A stretch of 34,015 nt of DNA, taken from NCBI GenBank assembly GCA_004151065.3, contig NWUY0300014426.1, forward strand, positions 53,011 to 87,025. The letters are read 5' to 3'. Of the stretch, positions 11,262 through 20,661 are shown piece after piece. The position numbers and the translations under genes were made by a program. Source of the stretch: Larix sibirica. Lineage: Eukaryota; Streptophyta; Pinopsida; Pinales; Pinaceae. The stretch's first letter is position 1; each line of letters starts with the position of its first letter. The notes under the pieces are model-generated. The model was given only the letters and a program-made list of their open reading frames with translations. It searched no databases and was not told where the DNA came from.

Positions 11262-11376
11262 TCATTATCTTGACAATCATTTTGTGAATGCTACTGAAAT
11301 TTTAAAAGAAAAGATAAATTGATTATTGTTGTTATAATTATAACTGATTCACCCCCCCACTCTCTCAGATGTAACA

Positions 11377-11381
11377 AAGGG
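11377..11381. repeat. Target-site duplication AAGGG, right copy
   Basis: Directly follows the TAACA end of the LTR and equals 10198-10202. Deleting the insert plus one copy restores the RNase H reading frame. Confidence 0.82.
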
Positions 11382-11761
11382 AACATCAAATCCGGTTGAG
11401 GATGGATGTGGCCAGAGGTAGCAATTCAAAAGCAGAACTCTTGGCACTTTGGGGTCTACCGTGGTTCTCGAGAAAAAGAGGCATTCTCATAATTAAGATA
11501 TTTGGTGATTCAAGGGTTGCAATTAATTGGGCAACAAGACATTTTGAGATGCATACTTTACAATTGGAGCATTGGCTTGAAAGGATACATGCATTGATTG
11601 AAGAATTTGATGAGATAACTTTTGAACATATCTACCTGGAATTGAATATGCAGGCGGACTTACTATCTAAGAAGGCTATTGGTCCAATGGTTGGACTTAT
11701 AAATTACGAAGAATATATTTCCAATATGCTGGTAGATTCAGGGTATTTGGATGTGTTTTAA
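11382..11761 (+). pseudogene. LINE E RNase H domain, C-terminal half
   Basis: The frame reads REHQIRLRMDVARGSNSKAE (with the joining codon) then LLALWGL, with the second catalytic residue Glu in SKAELLAL. Next comes KIFGDSRVAINWA with the third, Asp, and then FEHIYLELNMQADLLSKK with the final conserved Asp, ending at TAA 11759-11761. All the expected acidic residues are present, so this RNase H was probably intact until the LTR landed. It has no start codon of its own that matters; it was the end of ORF2. Identification as the RVT_3/RNase H-like family is confident. Confidence 0.86.
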
Positions 11762-12000
11762 GGGATTCCTCCTCTAGTTATTAATGGCAGTTTTTGTTGT
11801 TATGCATTATGAAAATAGTACTTACTAGTTTTAGTTTTATGGAAGTTTTTTGTATGAAGGATCAAAGATAGGAGGTCGCCTTCCAGTTAGATTGCTTCCA
11901 ATGATTGTAGTGTTTTTAGTTGAAGGCATTTTCTGTATGGGATATATGTAACTTTGATTTCTTATCGAATAACAAGTTATTGCTTTTTCTTTTCTAAAAT

Positions 12001-12279
12001 AAATGCAAGAATATATTGACTGTTGGTTAGTCAAACTGCATTAGTTTACCTTTTAAAACAAATTTGTTTACAATGTTTTATTGAATTTGATCATTAAACT
12101 TAATATTTTGAAAAAATCAAAATAAATTTAACATTTTTCAAAATATAATATTTTTATTTTTGTATTGGTCTAGTACAACTCTGATGAGACATAAATCCCT
12201 GGAGGAGTGAATTTTATACCAAAATTTAAAAATAAATTAAAATGCCTACAAATGCCACATGTTATTGTGGCATTAAATA
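12001..12279. other. AT-rich, no recognisable gene
   Basis: Between the LINE E tail and the calmodulin-binding exon. I see only AT-rich sequence with short runs of A and T. Confidence 0.4.
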
Positions 12280-12645
12280 TAATTAATAAATTATGACACG
12301 ACATACACCAACATTAAATGCCTTGATGCAACCTATATTGTGAAAGACGACCATGACCATATCAACATGAAGTACGATCGTAATTCTGTCGAAATACTGA
12401 GATTCAATAAACTAGATGGAGGCATAATCCTCCGTTCGAGCGAGTTGAACCCGCCACGTGAGAATGTTGTTCTTAAGCATTAGTATATGCAAGAGAGGAA
12501 GTCATCAAATGAATGGAAGATTGATCATGTCATTAGAGAGGCCGTGAACAGACTTTCTCACCATCAGGAAAGCAAGGTCAAGGTACTGGTTGGTGCTTTT
12601 GAAACCATGATTTATCTTACAGATCAATCTCATGAAACTCCTTAA
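12280..12645 (+). pseudogene. Last exon of a plant calmodulin-binding protein (CaM_binding domain), broken by a stop
   Basis: One frame reads SSELNPPRENVVLKH, then TAG (12481-12483), then YMQERKSSNEWKIDHVIREA and VNRLSHHQESKVKVLVGAFE, ending at TAA 12643-12645. This is the C-terminal signature of the plant calmodulin-binding domain family (PF07839 type): a KHQ-x-x-ER segment, an EEW-like segment, then REAV-x-x-L and KVxxLVxAFET near the C-terminus. In relatives the stop position is usually Gln, so one C-to-T change (CAG to TAG) explains it. Upstream the frame stays open to at least 12280 but has no motif I know, and no other exon is visible nearby. Either a pseudogene fragment or, less likely, the last exon of a gene whose other exons were displaced by the LINEs. 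Confidence 0.72.
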
Positions 12646-13274
12646 ACAAAACATGACATCAATGCAAAGGCTCTGATGCCCAATATCAGGCCTATTCAAG
12701 CACGCAACTGAATTGAAGATTGCAATGGATCGTTTATAGTTTTCAAAGAATGTGAATATTCATGGGATTGATTAGGGTTTCTACTCTTGATTGGTGATGA
12801 TGGGTGTGTTTCTCTCATGGTTGTGTAAGGTGCCCACTGCAATTTGTAGTTCACGACTCATGCTACGTTTTGTTTTTATTTAATGCAGGTTGTGTCGAGA
12901 TAGGTATAAGAGGTTTCTTTAATTTTCAGAGCCCTGGAAGTTTATATTCTCGACAGTGAAAAGCATCACAAAAATGTCTCTTATATTTTAATCATGTGTG
13001 CATACTACATCATAAGTGGATTTATACGGGATTCCATGGTATAATATCCAACGTCCTCTAGATATGTAGTCTTTTATTTTCTTATTATTTTGGTTCTCTT
13101 TGATCCATTTGTTATTTTCATGGTTCTGATAAAAAATTATGACTCTGGATTTTTCAAATAAGTTGTTCCATGCCATGCAAGAGACTACAAAATCATTCAT
13201 TGTCATTTCTAAATGGATTCAATTTTTATACTCCAAAGAACTACTAGACTAACAAGATCACATAAAAGGTGGTC
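12646..13274. other. No recognisable gene
   Basis: Sequence between the calmodulin-binding exon and the LINE C tail. Short antisense frames (12505-12699, 12988-13206) show no motifs. It may include the 3' flank of the broken exon. Confidence 0.4.
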
Positions 13275-13959
13275 ATTTTTTCAATACAAAATAAAACATA
13301 ACTTGCTATTCATTATAGAATAAAAGTTACATATATCTTCTTTGGAAAGCATTTGTGCAAACTATTATTTATGCTCTACAAGATAGTCAGCCAAGTTATC
13401 AAAACAACACAAATCTCCAAATTTGGTTAACACCACATACCACCATCTTGCCATACAACAGTTCAGTTACTTCAGAGCTAATTATCCCAAAAAAACTTAT
13501 TTACATACTAAAAACATTAAACATCAAGGAAATTAATTGATAACATATTTGTTTAAAAAATTGAAATAGTTCTAGCATCCAGCAAGTAATCATCCATAAA
13601 CTCCTCAAAATGAATAGAGCCATCCATGTCCCCTACAACCAATTTCGAAAGAGAATCAACCTAAATGTTGTGTTCCATGTAAATGTGCTAAAAGGTGGTA
13701 GAAGAGAACCAATTAATCTCAACTCTAACTCTAATCGCTCACTGATCCAAACTAAGGACTTGCAGATTGGAAACACTCGAATCCCAATCAATAATAACTT
13801 TGGAGTCACCAGTACTTTGAAAATTAAGGATCCCTCTTTTTGGGGAAAAAAAAATAGCCCCGAGAGTGCAATAAGCTCATCCTTTGTGTTTGTGCCCAGG
13901 CCAACCCCCATATTTAGTTTAATAATATGCCCATCTTTGATCTTAATAATCATACCAGC
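13275..13959 (-). mobile_element. LINE C, 3' part: RNase H C-terminal half and 3' tail
   Basis: The minus strand reads GMIIKIKDGHIIKLNMGVGL then GTNTKDELIALSGL (Glu kept), a frame change, GDSKVIIDW (Asp kept), then HIYMEHN and DSLSK. It stops in the region 13550-13560 and is followed by a tail with GATATATGTAAC and a final A-run (seen as TTTTTT at 13275-13280). At 13959/13960 it is interrupted by LINE B; its other half is 20653-21690. Compared with LINE E it has the same domain order, the same spacing and a similar tail. Confidence 0.8.
13951..13959. repeat. Target-site duplication CATACCAGC, left copy (LINE B)
   Basis: Nine bases directly before the LINE B 5' end, repeated at 20653-20661 directly after the LINE B A-run. 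In the minus-strand host gene these bases encode Ala-Gly-Met of the RNase H start. Confidence 0.85.
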
Positions 13960-14297
13960 GTTGGGATATCCAAATGGCCCAACTTTTCAAGCACCATTCC
14001 TCTTCTCTTAACTTCAAAATTATGGCTATCCGCATTTTCAAATCTTCCATTTGAATCTTTTTAGCATCTGAAAAAGTACCAGAAGTATTTTCAATGTATC
14101 TATCTTCTAAGGATAATAACTCTTCTTGAATTGAATAGTAATATTAGTGTCAAAGTGAGGGAGGATTCCAAGGAAACATATCGAAGAAGTTGACAGATTG
14201 CGGATCTCGATGAGTACACAGGTGCATAGGAACATAATTTTCTAGACCTAAGTGCGTTAATTGCAGTCGTTGGGAAGGTTTATTCGAGAGGGTCGCC
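13960..14297 (+). other. LINE B 5' leader
   Basis: Non-coding 338 bases between the target duplication and the first ATG of ORF1. It should hold the internal promoter if the element is complete at its 5' end; I see no specific motif. Because ORF1 is present from its start, 5' truncation is at most small. Confidence 0.6.
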
Positions 14298-15541
14298 ATG
14301 AGTCTGCTTGAAGGTGGAGATCCACCGCCTTCCCCGACGACTGCACCTAAAATAGAAGCTTTCAAACGCCTCATCAATGCCCATGGGAAGAAATCTGCTA
14401 GAGTGACCCCTCCAAAATTTGTCAAAAAGCTAGACGATATACCAGTGGTTGCCCTGTCGCCTGAGCAACCCATGCGCATTGTTGTTTCTTTAGAAAATAG
14501 AGCTCTGGTTGGCCAATTATTGGGATCTGTCCTTCTCCCCGAACAACAGATAACTAGGTCCAAAAAAACTGGAGACCCCTGATCTCTAACAGTGTTACCT
14601 GCTACGCAATTGGAAGAGAGTTATTTCTGCTTGAGTTTATCTCCAAAGATGACAGAGACTTGATATTCATAAACGAGCCTTATTTTATGGGACCGCAAGA
14701 CTTGTACCTAAACCATTGGACGCCAGATTTCGATCCCGCAGTAGATGTCCCCAAAGTGGTCCCAGTCTGGGTTCGCTTGCCCAACCTCCTGATCCATTAC
14801 TGGAATCCAAACTCCCTGCAATCTATTGGGAATGCCTTGGGGAAATTCATTGATAAGGCAGATCCAAAGGATCAATATTCTTGTGCCCGGATCTGGGTGG
14901 AATTGGACCTCGAATCTAGCCTTCCAGAAGCCATCAAGCTAAGAGTAGGAGAATGGAAGCACTTCTAGAAACTAGACTATGAACAAGTGCCATTCAAATG
15001 CAAAGGATGCCACGAATATGGGCACTTCCATAAACACTGCCCCAAAAATATGACTTACCATTAGGAGAAGGAGCAAAATGAAGGATGGCAGAAAGCTAAA
15101 CGGACAAAGGAAAACCCCAAACCAACAACCAGGAGGGAAGGGAAGAAAGGTAAAATCCAAGAGCCCCAAAATCCTCTAATTGCAAGCGAGAATAGCTTCT
15201 CCGCCCTAGGGAACTTAGAAGTCGAAGAAAAGGGAAGTCAAGGAGAAACTTCTACATAAAAAATCACTATGTATGGAAACTGCCCTTCAGGCATGGAGCA
15301 TCCCTCTCTACAAGCTACAGGGGAAAATATGCCTGAAACCCTCGAAGGGGGGACAAAGGACGAAACTTCGGAGGAAGAGGAAGGTGAAATTGAAACAAAT
15401 CAAGAAACTCCAAAACAATCTACTAGAGGACAGAAAACAAAGAAAGAAAGGAGGGAAATAGCCACTTACAAGGACACGGTTCAAGGATCACAACCAACCT
15501 TGGAAAAGATGCTAAAGAATACAAGAAATACCAGACAATAA
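14298..15541 (+). pseudogene. LINE B ORF1: DUF4283-like domain, CCHC knuckle, acidic tail
   Basis: Starts at ATG 14298 (MSLLEGGDPPPSPTTAPKIE). The frame is open to 14580, then a stop and a frame change lead to FISKDDRDLIFINEPYFMGP and VVPVWVRLPNLLIHYWNPNS (DUF4283-like, about 14630-14840). The zinc knuckle CKGCHEYGHFHKHC (CX2CX4HX4C) follows at about 15000-15040, after an in-frame stop. The tail has NSFSALGNLEVEE and EEEEGEIETN and ends at 15541. In the family this is the RNA-binding ORF1 protein. At least four stops or shifts break it. It parallels LINE A ORF1 in order and in many residues. Confidence 0.85.
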
Positions 15542-15585
15542 GGGAATCCTTCTAAGGGGCCCCCTCAAAATACCGGAAGTAAGCA

Positions 15586-16330
15586 ATGAAGGTCGTCTTC
15601 TAAAACTATAGGGGAATAGGGAGTATAAATAAAGAAGAAGCTATGAAAGATCTGACCCGTATCTCAAACCCAGACATCCTACTAATCCAGGAGACCAAAA
15701 TGGAGGAACAAGACTTCCTCCTCTCAAGCAAGAAATTTTGGAAAAAAAGAGAGGGAGTAGCTGTCAGCGCTAGAGGAGCTTCCGAAGGAATAGGCTCCCT
15801 GTGGGATGCCTCCAAATTTGAGTTAGCCTTCTCTAAATCCTGCACTCAATGGATCCTCACTCAATTAATCCACAAGGAATCAGGAACTCAGGTATGTTTA
15901 TTCAATATTTATGCCTCGATCCTTCCCTCGAAAAAAAGCTGTTGGGATCTTATACGGGAAACTCTAAGCTCCCTTCAGCTGGAAAATATCGTACTAGCTG
16001 GGGATCTAAACGTCACTCTCTCAAAAGATGAAAAAAAGGGGGCTCAGTAATCGGAGATCCAATCCGTGAATGGGTGGAAGATATTATTCTAGACTAGGAT
16101 CTTGAAGAGATCAAACTCGCTCGAGGTAAGTATACCTAGTCCAATAAAAGGATCGGATCGGGCCACATAGCAGCTTGCCTAGACAGATTCTCGGTCCAAA
16201 ATACCTTCCTAATTTTAGGCCTCAATACCATCTCAAAAATCCTTCCCTTTAGTGGTTCTGATCATAAGCCAATCCTACTAGAAATCTCAAAGGACTACAA
16301 CCTTAGACCTATTCCCTTTCATTTTAGCCC
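15586..16330 (+). pseudogene. LINE B ORF2 endonuclease domain
   Basis: Begins as MKVVF, a stop in place of the Trp, then NYRGIG (a WNxRG relic). The open part 15643-16048 reads ISNPDILLIQETKM (catalytic Glu kept) and VLAGDLNVTLS (GDxN Asp kept). After a frame change near 16048 come GSGHIAACLDRFSV and SGSDHKPILLEIS (near 16255-16290; His/Asp pair kept). This is the endonuclease/exonuclease/phosphatase fold used by LINEs to nick the target. Unlike LINE A, the visible catalytic residues are kept, but stops and the frame change still inactivate it. Confidence 0.85.
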
Positions 16331-18300
16331 CTCTTGGATTCAACTAGAAGGATTTCATGATCTGGTCCTCAACGTATGGAAGACACCAGTAACTGGTTTC
16401 CCTTTCTTTACATGCGAAGAAAAGTTTCGTAGACTAAAAAAGGCCCTCAAAGATTGTGCCAAAACTATGAAATCACCAATCAAACAGAGAATGGAAGCTC
16501 AACATACTATGGAAATCCATCAACTAAATATGGAAGAAGAAAATATAACTCCAGAAAAATTGGAAAAGGAAGCAGCTCTTCAACATAATCTTCATGCTAC
16601 CTACCGAATAGAGGAAGAATATCGGAGGCAGAAGTCAAGGAGCTTATGGCTACAAGCAGGCGAGAGAAACACTACTTTTTTCCATAAGCAAGCGGAAGCC
16701 CGAAAACATTTCAACTCTATCAAGGAGATTCAAATTCAAGGCCAGACTATAATTGACTTCGAGAAAGTTAAACAAGGCGCTCACAATCACTTCAAAGATA
16801 TCTACTATGAAGTTCATCAGCCTCAGGAAGAAATCGATCAACACATTCTGAATTTAGTCCCAAATAAAATCCAGGCGAATTCTAATCAGTATCTTAAGGC
16901 CCCTATCACAACAAAAGAAATCAAATTTGCCTTGGCATAAATGGAACCTGACAAATCGCCCGACCCAGATGGATACTTAGCCAAATTCCTCAAGGCATGC
17001 TGGCAAACAGTCAAAAAATGTCTTCACCGAATGGTACTGAAGTCAAGACATTGCAACAAGATAGGAGGAAACACCAACTCAACTTTTTTGGCTCTTATTC
17101 CAAAAGAAAAAAGGTGCTTCCTCCTTTGACCGATTTCGTTATGCAACATTGGTTACAAAATTATCACTAAAGTAATATCCAATCAAATAAAGGGAATTCT
17201 CCGAGCAATTATTCCATAAAATCAAGGTGGCTTCATTAAAGGAAGGAAGATTTTGGATAACATTGTCCTTGTCTAGGAAGCTATCCACTCCAGTCTCCTT
17301 CGTCGCGAAAAATGTATGGTTGTAAAAAATGTTCTTGTTAATGCATCTGATAGAGTCCGACATGAATTCCTCTTCCAGGTGATGCACCAATTCGGGTTTG
17401 TCCCTGAGTTTATTTGTTTGGTGAAATCTTGCATTGGAGCTCCCTAGATCGCTCGACTGGTAAATGATCGTGCTGCAGACTTCTTCCAAGCCTCTCATGG
17501 ACTTCGGCAAGGGTTCCCACTCTCTCCCCTCCTACATGCAATCCAAGATTATGTCCTCAGTTTCCAATTGGAGCATTCTCGTCTACAAAAGGATTTATTG
17601 GGCATCAGAATGACAAGGGGAGTCAAAGAAATAAACCATGCTCAATTTGTTGGCGATACGCTTCTATTGGGAGCGGCTAGCAACCAAATCGCCCAAAAAT
17701 TCAAATAGGAATTGGATATGTACAACGTTGTGTCGGGAAGCAAGATCAACTACAGAAAGATCCAAATCTATGGTTGGAACTGCTCCCGTAGGGAAATGCT
17801 AGAACTCTCAAGAATACTGGAAATTGATGGAATGACTCAGTGGGACTTTATAAAAAATACAGGGATCCCCATCTTCAATCAACCCCAAAAATTGCACACT
17901 GGCTTCCTATGCTTGATAAATTAAAGACTCGAATCAATTCCTGGGGAACTACTTGGCTTAATCTTGTTGGGAAATTAGTCCTCGTCGAATCTGTCCTCTC
18001 TAGTATCCCGATCTATCAAAGTTCAAACCTTCTCGCCCCGGTTGGCATCATCTCCAAATTTGAGTCAATCCTCCAGAAATTCTTGTGGAAAGGAAGTAAA
18101 CACAACGAGAAAAAGCTTCCCCTCATCAGCTGGGGGGAAATCACCAAACCGTTGCTCGAAGGAGGGATCCATATTAGAGACCTTCGAAACACAAAACCTC
18201 ACTATTGGAGCCAAATTACTCTGGAACTTGGTCACAGGCAAGACAACTTGGAGTAAGCAAGTACTTTGGAAAAAATACTTCTCACGAAATAGAAAAAGTT
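16330..18300 (+). pseudogene. LINE B reverse transcriptase domain
   Basis: A frame open from 16467 to 16937 holds the linker SRSLWLQAGERNTTFFHKQA. After stops come FLALIPKEK, PISLCNIGYKIITKVISNQI (17130-17200), GGFIKGRKILDNIVLV and HGLRQGFPLSPLL (near 17500). The catalytic box reads HAQFVGDTLLLG (17637-17675), where the family has FADDT: one of the two catalytic Asp residues is Gly. Motif A is VLVNASDRV in place of the usual DMxKAYDRV, so its Asp is lost too. The part to 18256 (KLVLVESVLSSIPIYQS, KFLWKGSKHNEKKLPLISWG) is the conserved region behind RT. Confidence 0.86.
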
Positions 18301-18619
18301 GTCTTGATAAGGCCCCGAAAGTTAAGAAAGGCTCCCTAATTTTAACAATTTGTCAGCGGGCCCTTACTTTCTTCAAACCAAAACTAACTTGGATCCCCGA
18401 GAACGGGAAGCACATAAGCATTTTGGTTGATTCTATATTAGGAAATCAACCGTTGGATACTATGGCAGACATCTCCAATCTAAAAATATGGCTACAAGAT
18501 AAAAAAATTATCCTCGATATGGGATATATTTGTTTGGAACAATGATGACAAAGATCATGGAAATCGTGGAACATCCTGAACTGCCCAAGTCAACTGGACA
18601 GTGAAAAGCTTCGTCTCCT

Positions 18620-19112
18620 TTCCTTGTTTCCAGGCAAATCTCCAATAGATGCTAAATCTAAGGATTTGAGAGGCTGGGACTCTAACACCAGAGTTTACAC
18701 CTCGGCACAAGGTTACAAACATCTAAAAGCAATACCATACGCTCTACCAAATCCTGCTCTCTGGAAAGGCATTTGGAAAACTAAAATTTTGCCCAAAGTT
18801 GACCTATTTAATTGGACCCTATCTCATGGCAGTATTCTTGTGGGGGATACCTTGAAGAAGAAAGGTATGGAAGGCCCCTCAAGGTGCCCCACCTGTCGGT
18901 CTCAGGAAGAAACTGCCAATCATATTTTTATGAACTGCCCTTGTGGAAAAGAAGTATGGAAGCTAGCTCTGTCTCCATGGTCGAATCAAGTCACCATTCA
19001 GGACGATATCCTAATTATCTTCAGTAATTGGGAAAAGTTGTTCCCTTTCTCTCTTCAAAATAAAAACATGCTTAAAACCTGCTGGCCGACCCTTCCTAAA
19101 TTTATCTTCTAG
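18620..19112 (+). pseudogene. LINE B zf-RVT zinc-binding domain
   Basis: A 162-codon frame with LWKGIWKTKILPKVDLFNWT, GDTLKKKGMEGPSRCPTC and ETANHIFMNC. The CX2C lies at 18885-18896 and the HX4C follows about 10 residues later, the classical zf-RVT arrangement after plant LINE reverse transcriptases. A stop (TAG near 19110) separates it from the linker to RNase H. Confidence is high because both metal-binding pairs and the leading KxxxFxW segment are present. Confidence 0.87.
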
Positions 19113-19379
19113 AAGTTTTGGTTAGAGCGAAATGCCCGTATTTTTAGAGAAACAACCTCCACTTCTACTCAGATTGTCGTAAGAGCAAAAGCATTGATGG
19201 GAGAATGTCTTCAAGTTCTACATATCTATGAGAATAAAGCTTTGCTTTTCCCTGAAGAAGAATCTTGGATGCTGGGGTTAATTCCAAAGGAAACTGGACC
19301 TGTCAAATTTACCTCTACGCAACTAGAACATTGGGAAATCATAATGGATCAGGAAAGCTTCTCTAGTTGAAGGAAGACG

Positions 19380-19831
19380 TTTCATCAACACAACCTCTTC
19401 TTTGATGGCGCTTCTAAAGGAAATCCAGGGGCACCGGAGGGCGAGGGATTATATTAAATCCCGACGAAGTGATTGAATTTAAGTTTTCCTAGGGGATTGG
19501 GGAAGACACTAATAACATAGCCGAAGCTCTAGCACTGTGGCAAGGGCTATTTTAGTTAACAATTACGGGAATTAAGGAAACTCTAGTTTTTAGAGACTCG
19601 AGATTGATAATTAAGGCTATAAACCCCCACTCACTGCCTCAAAAAATCAAGAATCTCCGACATCTTCTCCAAAAAATAAAGAATTTAACCCATTACTTCC
19701 ACAAAATCGATTTTTTTCACATCCTAAGGGACTTGAATGGTGAAGCCGAAAGAGAAGCTAATAAAGCTACCTTACTGAGCAAAGGGAAATTGATTTTAAA
19801 TGATAATGCCCAACGCTTTGAAATCCCTTAA
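19380..19831 (+). pseudogene. LINE B RNase H domain (end of ORF2)
   Basis: The first block HNLFFDGASKGNPGAP (near 19390-19435) carries the first catalytic Asp. After a frame change, NNIAEALALWQGLF carries the Glu and, after a stop, LVFRDSRLIIKAI carries the second Asp (near 19585-19620). FHILRDLNGEAEREANKA ends the domain, with Glu where many relatives have Asp (ADxxAN). The frame stops at 19829-19831. This is the RNase H-like (RVT_3) domain that removes template RNA during LINE replication. Stops and shifts make it non-functional. Confidence 0.86.
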
Positions 19832-20652
19832 AGCCTTGGGATTAAGTTACTGGAAACCAATACGAAACTCGGAAGGCAAAACATGGATTTCTCATAAGGA
19901 AAGGATTAACCCATATCATCAGAGATTGGCAATGTATGGTGAGATCAATTTGATCCAGCTCCAGACTGATCTCAATTTGCAAGAAGGTGACGATGAGGGT
20001 GGGAAATTGATGGCTTTGGGTCATAATGGATCTCTCATCCATGGTGACAGTAACAAGGGAAGCCTACTCAAGAATTGGGCTTCCCAACAAGGCTTTACAA
20101 GCAATTGAGCCAACTACCTTGAACCAGCTCCAGCTTTGAGGCAAGAAGTGATCCCCTTTAAGGGACCGACGGATTGGCTGAACAATTGGATGAAGAGGGG
20201 GGATGCATATTAGAGGAGGATGATGACATGTTGAAATGTCGTAAGGAACTGGTAAGTCGGAGGATGAACATACATATGGATGTCAAACAGAAATGAAACA
20301 CCGAATAATCGCAAGTAGGTTGATCCACTTTGGAAAAACAACTTGAAAAGGACGTGGAGCTGGCTCACTCTTCACAAATCCCTGGCGCACCGGGCATAAG
20401 AGTCAACTAAACATGTCTTGGCCTTTTGATAGTTTTGATAGCTATGCTGGCCAAATATGATCGAAGTCAAGATGTATGTCATGTCTCAATCAATATTAGA
20501 ATTACAGATCTCACTAATGGGACTGGGATTAGAAGGTCTGTTCATTTTTAACATCTTTGTGCGAATAACGCAGAAGTTTACCGATGTATCCGTGCCAGTG
20601 GATCCCCACTGTTTTCATAATATAAAACATAACCGTTTTTGTCAAAAAAAAA
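19832..20652 (+). other. LINE B 3' region and A-run
   Basis: About 820 non-coding bases after the ORF2 stop. The last part runs through CATAATATAAAACATAACCG and a T-run, then GTC and nine A's (20644-20652). This is followed at once by the second copy of the target duplication, which fixes the 3' end. Short frames within it show no motif. Confidence 0.75.
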
Positions 20653-20661
20653 CATACCAGC
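20653..20661. repeat. Target-site duplication CATACCAGC, right copy (LINE B)
   Basis: Directly after the LINE B A-run and equal to 13951-13959. Removing LINE B and one copy joins the host minus-strand codons ...GlyAlaGlyMet to IleIleLys with no frame change. Confidence 0.85.

Larger units (their letters stand above)
10203..11376. mobile_element. LTR retrotransposon or solo LTR (Copia-like ends), mostly unsequenced
   Basis: The insertion starts TGTTGG and ends GTAACA, giving the TGTT...AACA inverted ends of an LTR, and is flanked by AAGGG on both sides. About 185 bases are visible at the left and 115 at the right; the middle is the N gap. The right part has a C-rich run before the end (CACCCCCCCACTCTCTCAG), a feature I associate with plant Copia LTR 3' ends. 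No tRNA primer site or coding sequence can be seen. Whether it is a solo LTR of about 1.2 kb or a whole element depends on the true gap size. Confidence 0.78.
10035..12000 (+). mobile_element. LINE E: 5'-truncated LINE 3' end (RNase H domain and 3' tail), split by an LTR insertion
   Basis: The plus strand reads as an RNase H domain in two halves, with the LTR insertion 10203-11376 between them and a 3' tail after the stop at 11759-11761. The tail segment around 11940-12000 (GATATATGTAACTTT followed by GAATAACAAGTTAT) closely matches the reverse complement of the LINE C tail around 13275-13340, so both belong to one family. No RT is visible upstream, so the copy is 5'-truncated near 10035, or older sequence there is unrecognisable. 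Confidence 0.75.
13960..20652 (+). mobile_element. LINE B: nearly full-length, inactive LINE inserted in LINE C
   Basis: About 6.7 kb, bounded by the 9-bp duplication CATACCAGC. In order: 5' leader 13960-14297, ORF1 14298-15541, endonuclease about 15590-16300, RT to about 18300, zf-RVT about 18620-19110, RNase H 19380-19830, 3' region and A-run ending at 20652. The 3' end (ATAACCG then TTTTTGTC before the A-run) is the kind of tail seen in plant L1-like elements. Many stops and several frame changes make all enzymes inactive. It is younger than LINE C, since it splits it. Confidence 0.9.

Noticed and set aside
10337..11287. Long open frames of about 300 codons on both strands
   Set aside because: They consist almost entirely of N, so the openness has no meaning.
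13355..13540. Plus-strand 61-codon frame as a small gene
   Set aside because: It is antisense to the LINE C 3' tail and has no motif.
17139..17510. 123-codon minus-strand frame
   Set aside because: It is antisense to the LINE B reverse transcriptase, whose plus-strand motifs explain the region.
20630..20652. Continuing the LINE C RNase H frame past GAGM into FFFDKNGYVLYY
   Set aside because: It looks protein-like, but it is the reverse complement of the LINE B 3' end and its A-run; the true continuation is at 13950.
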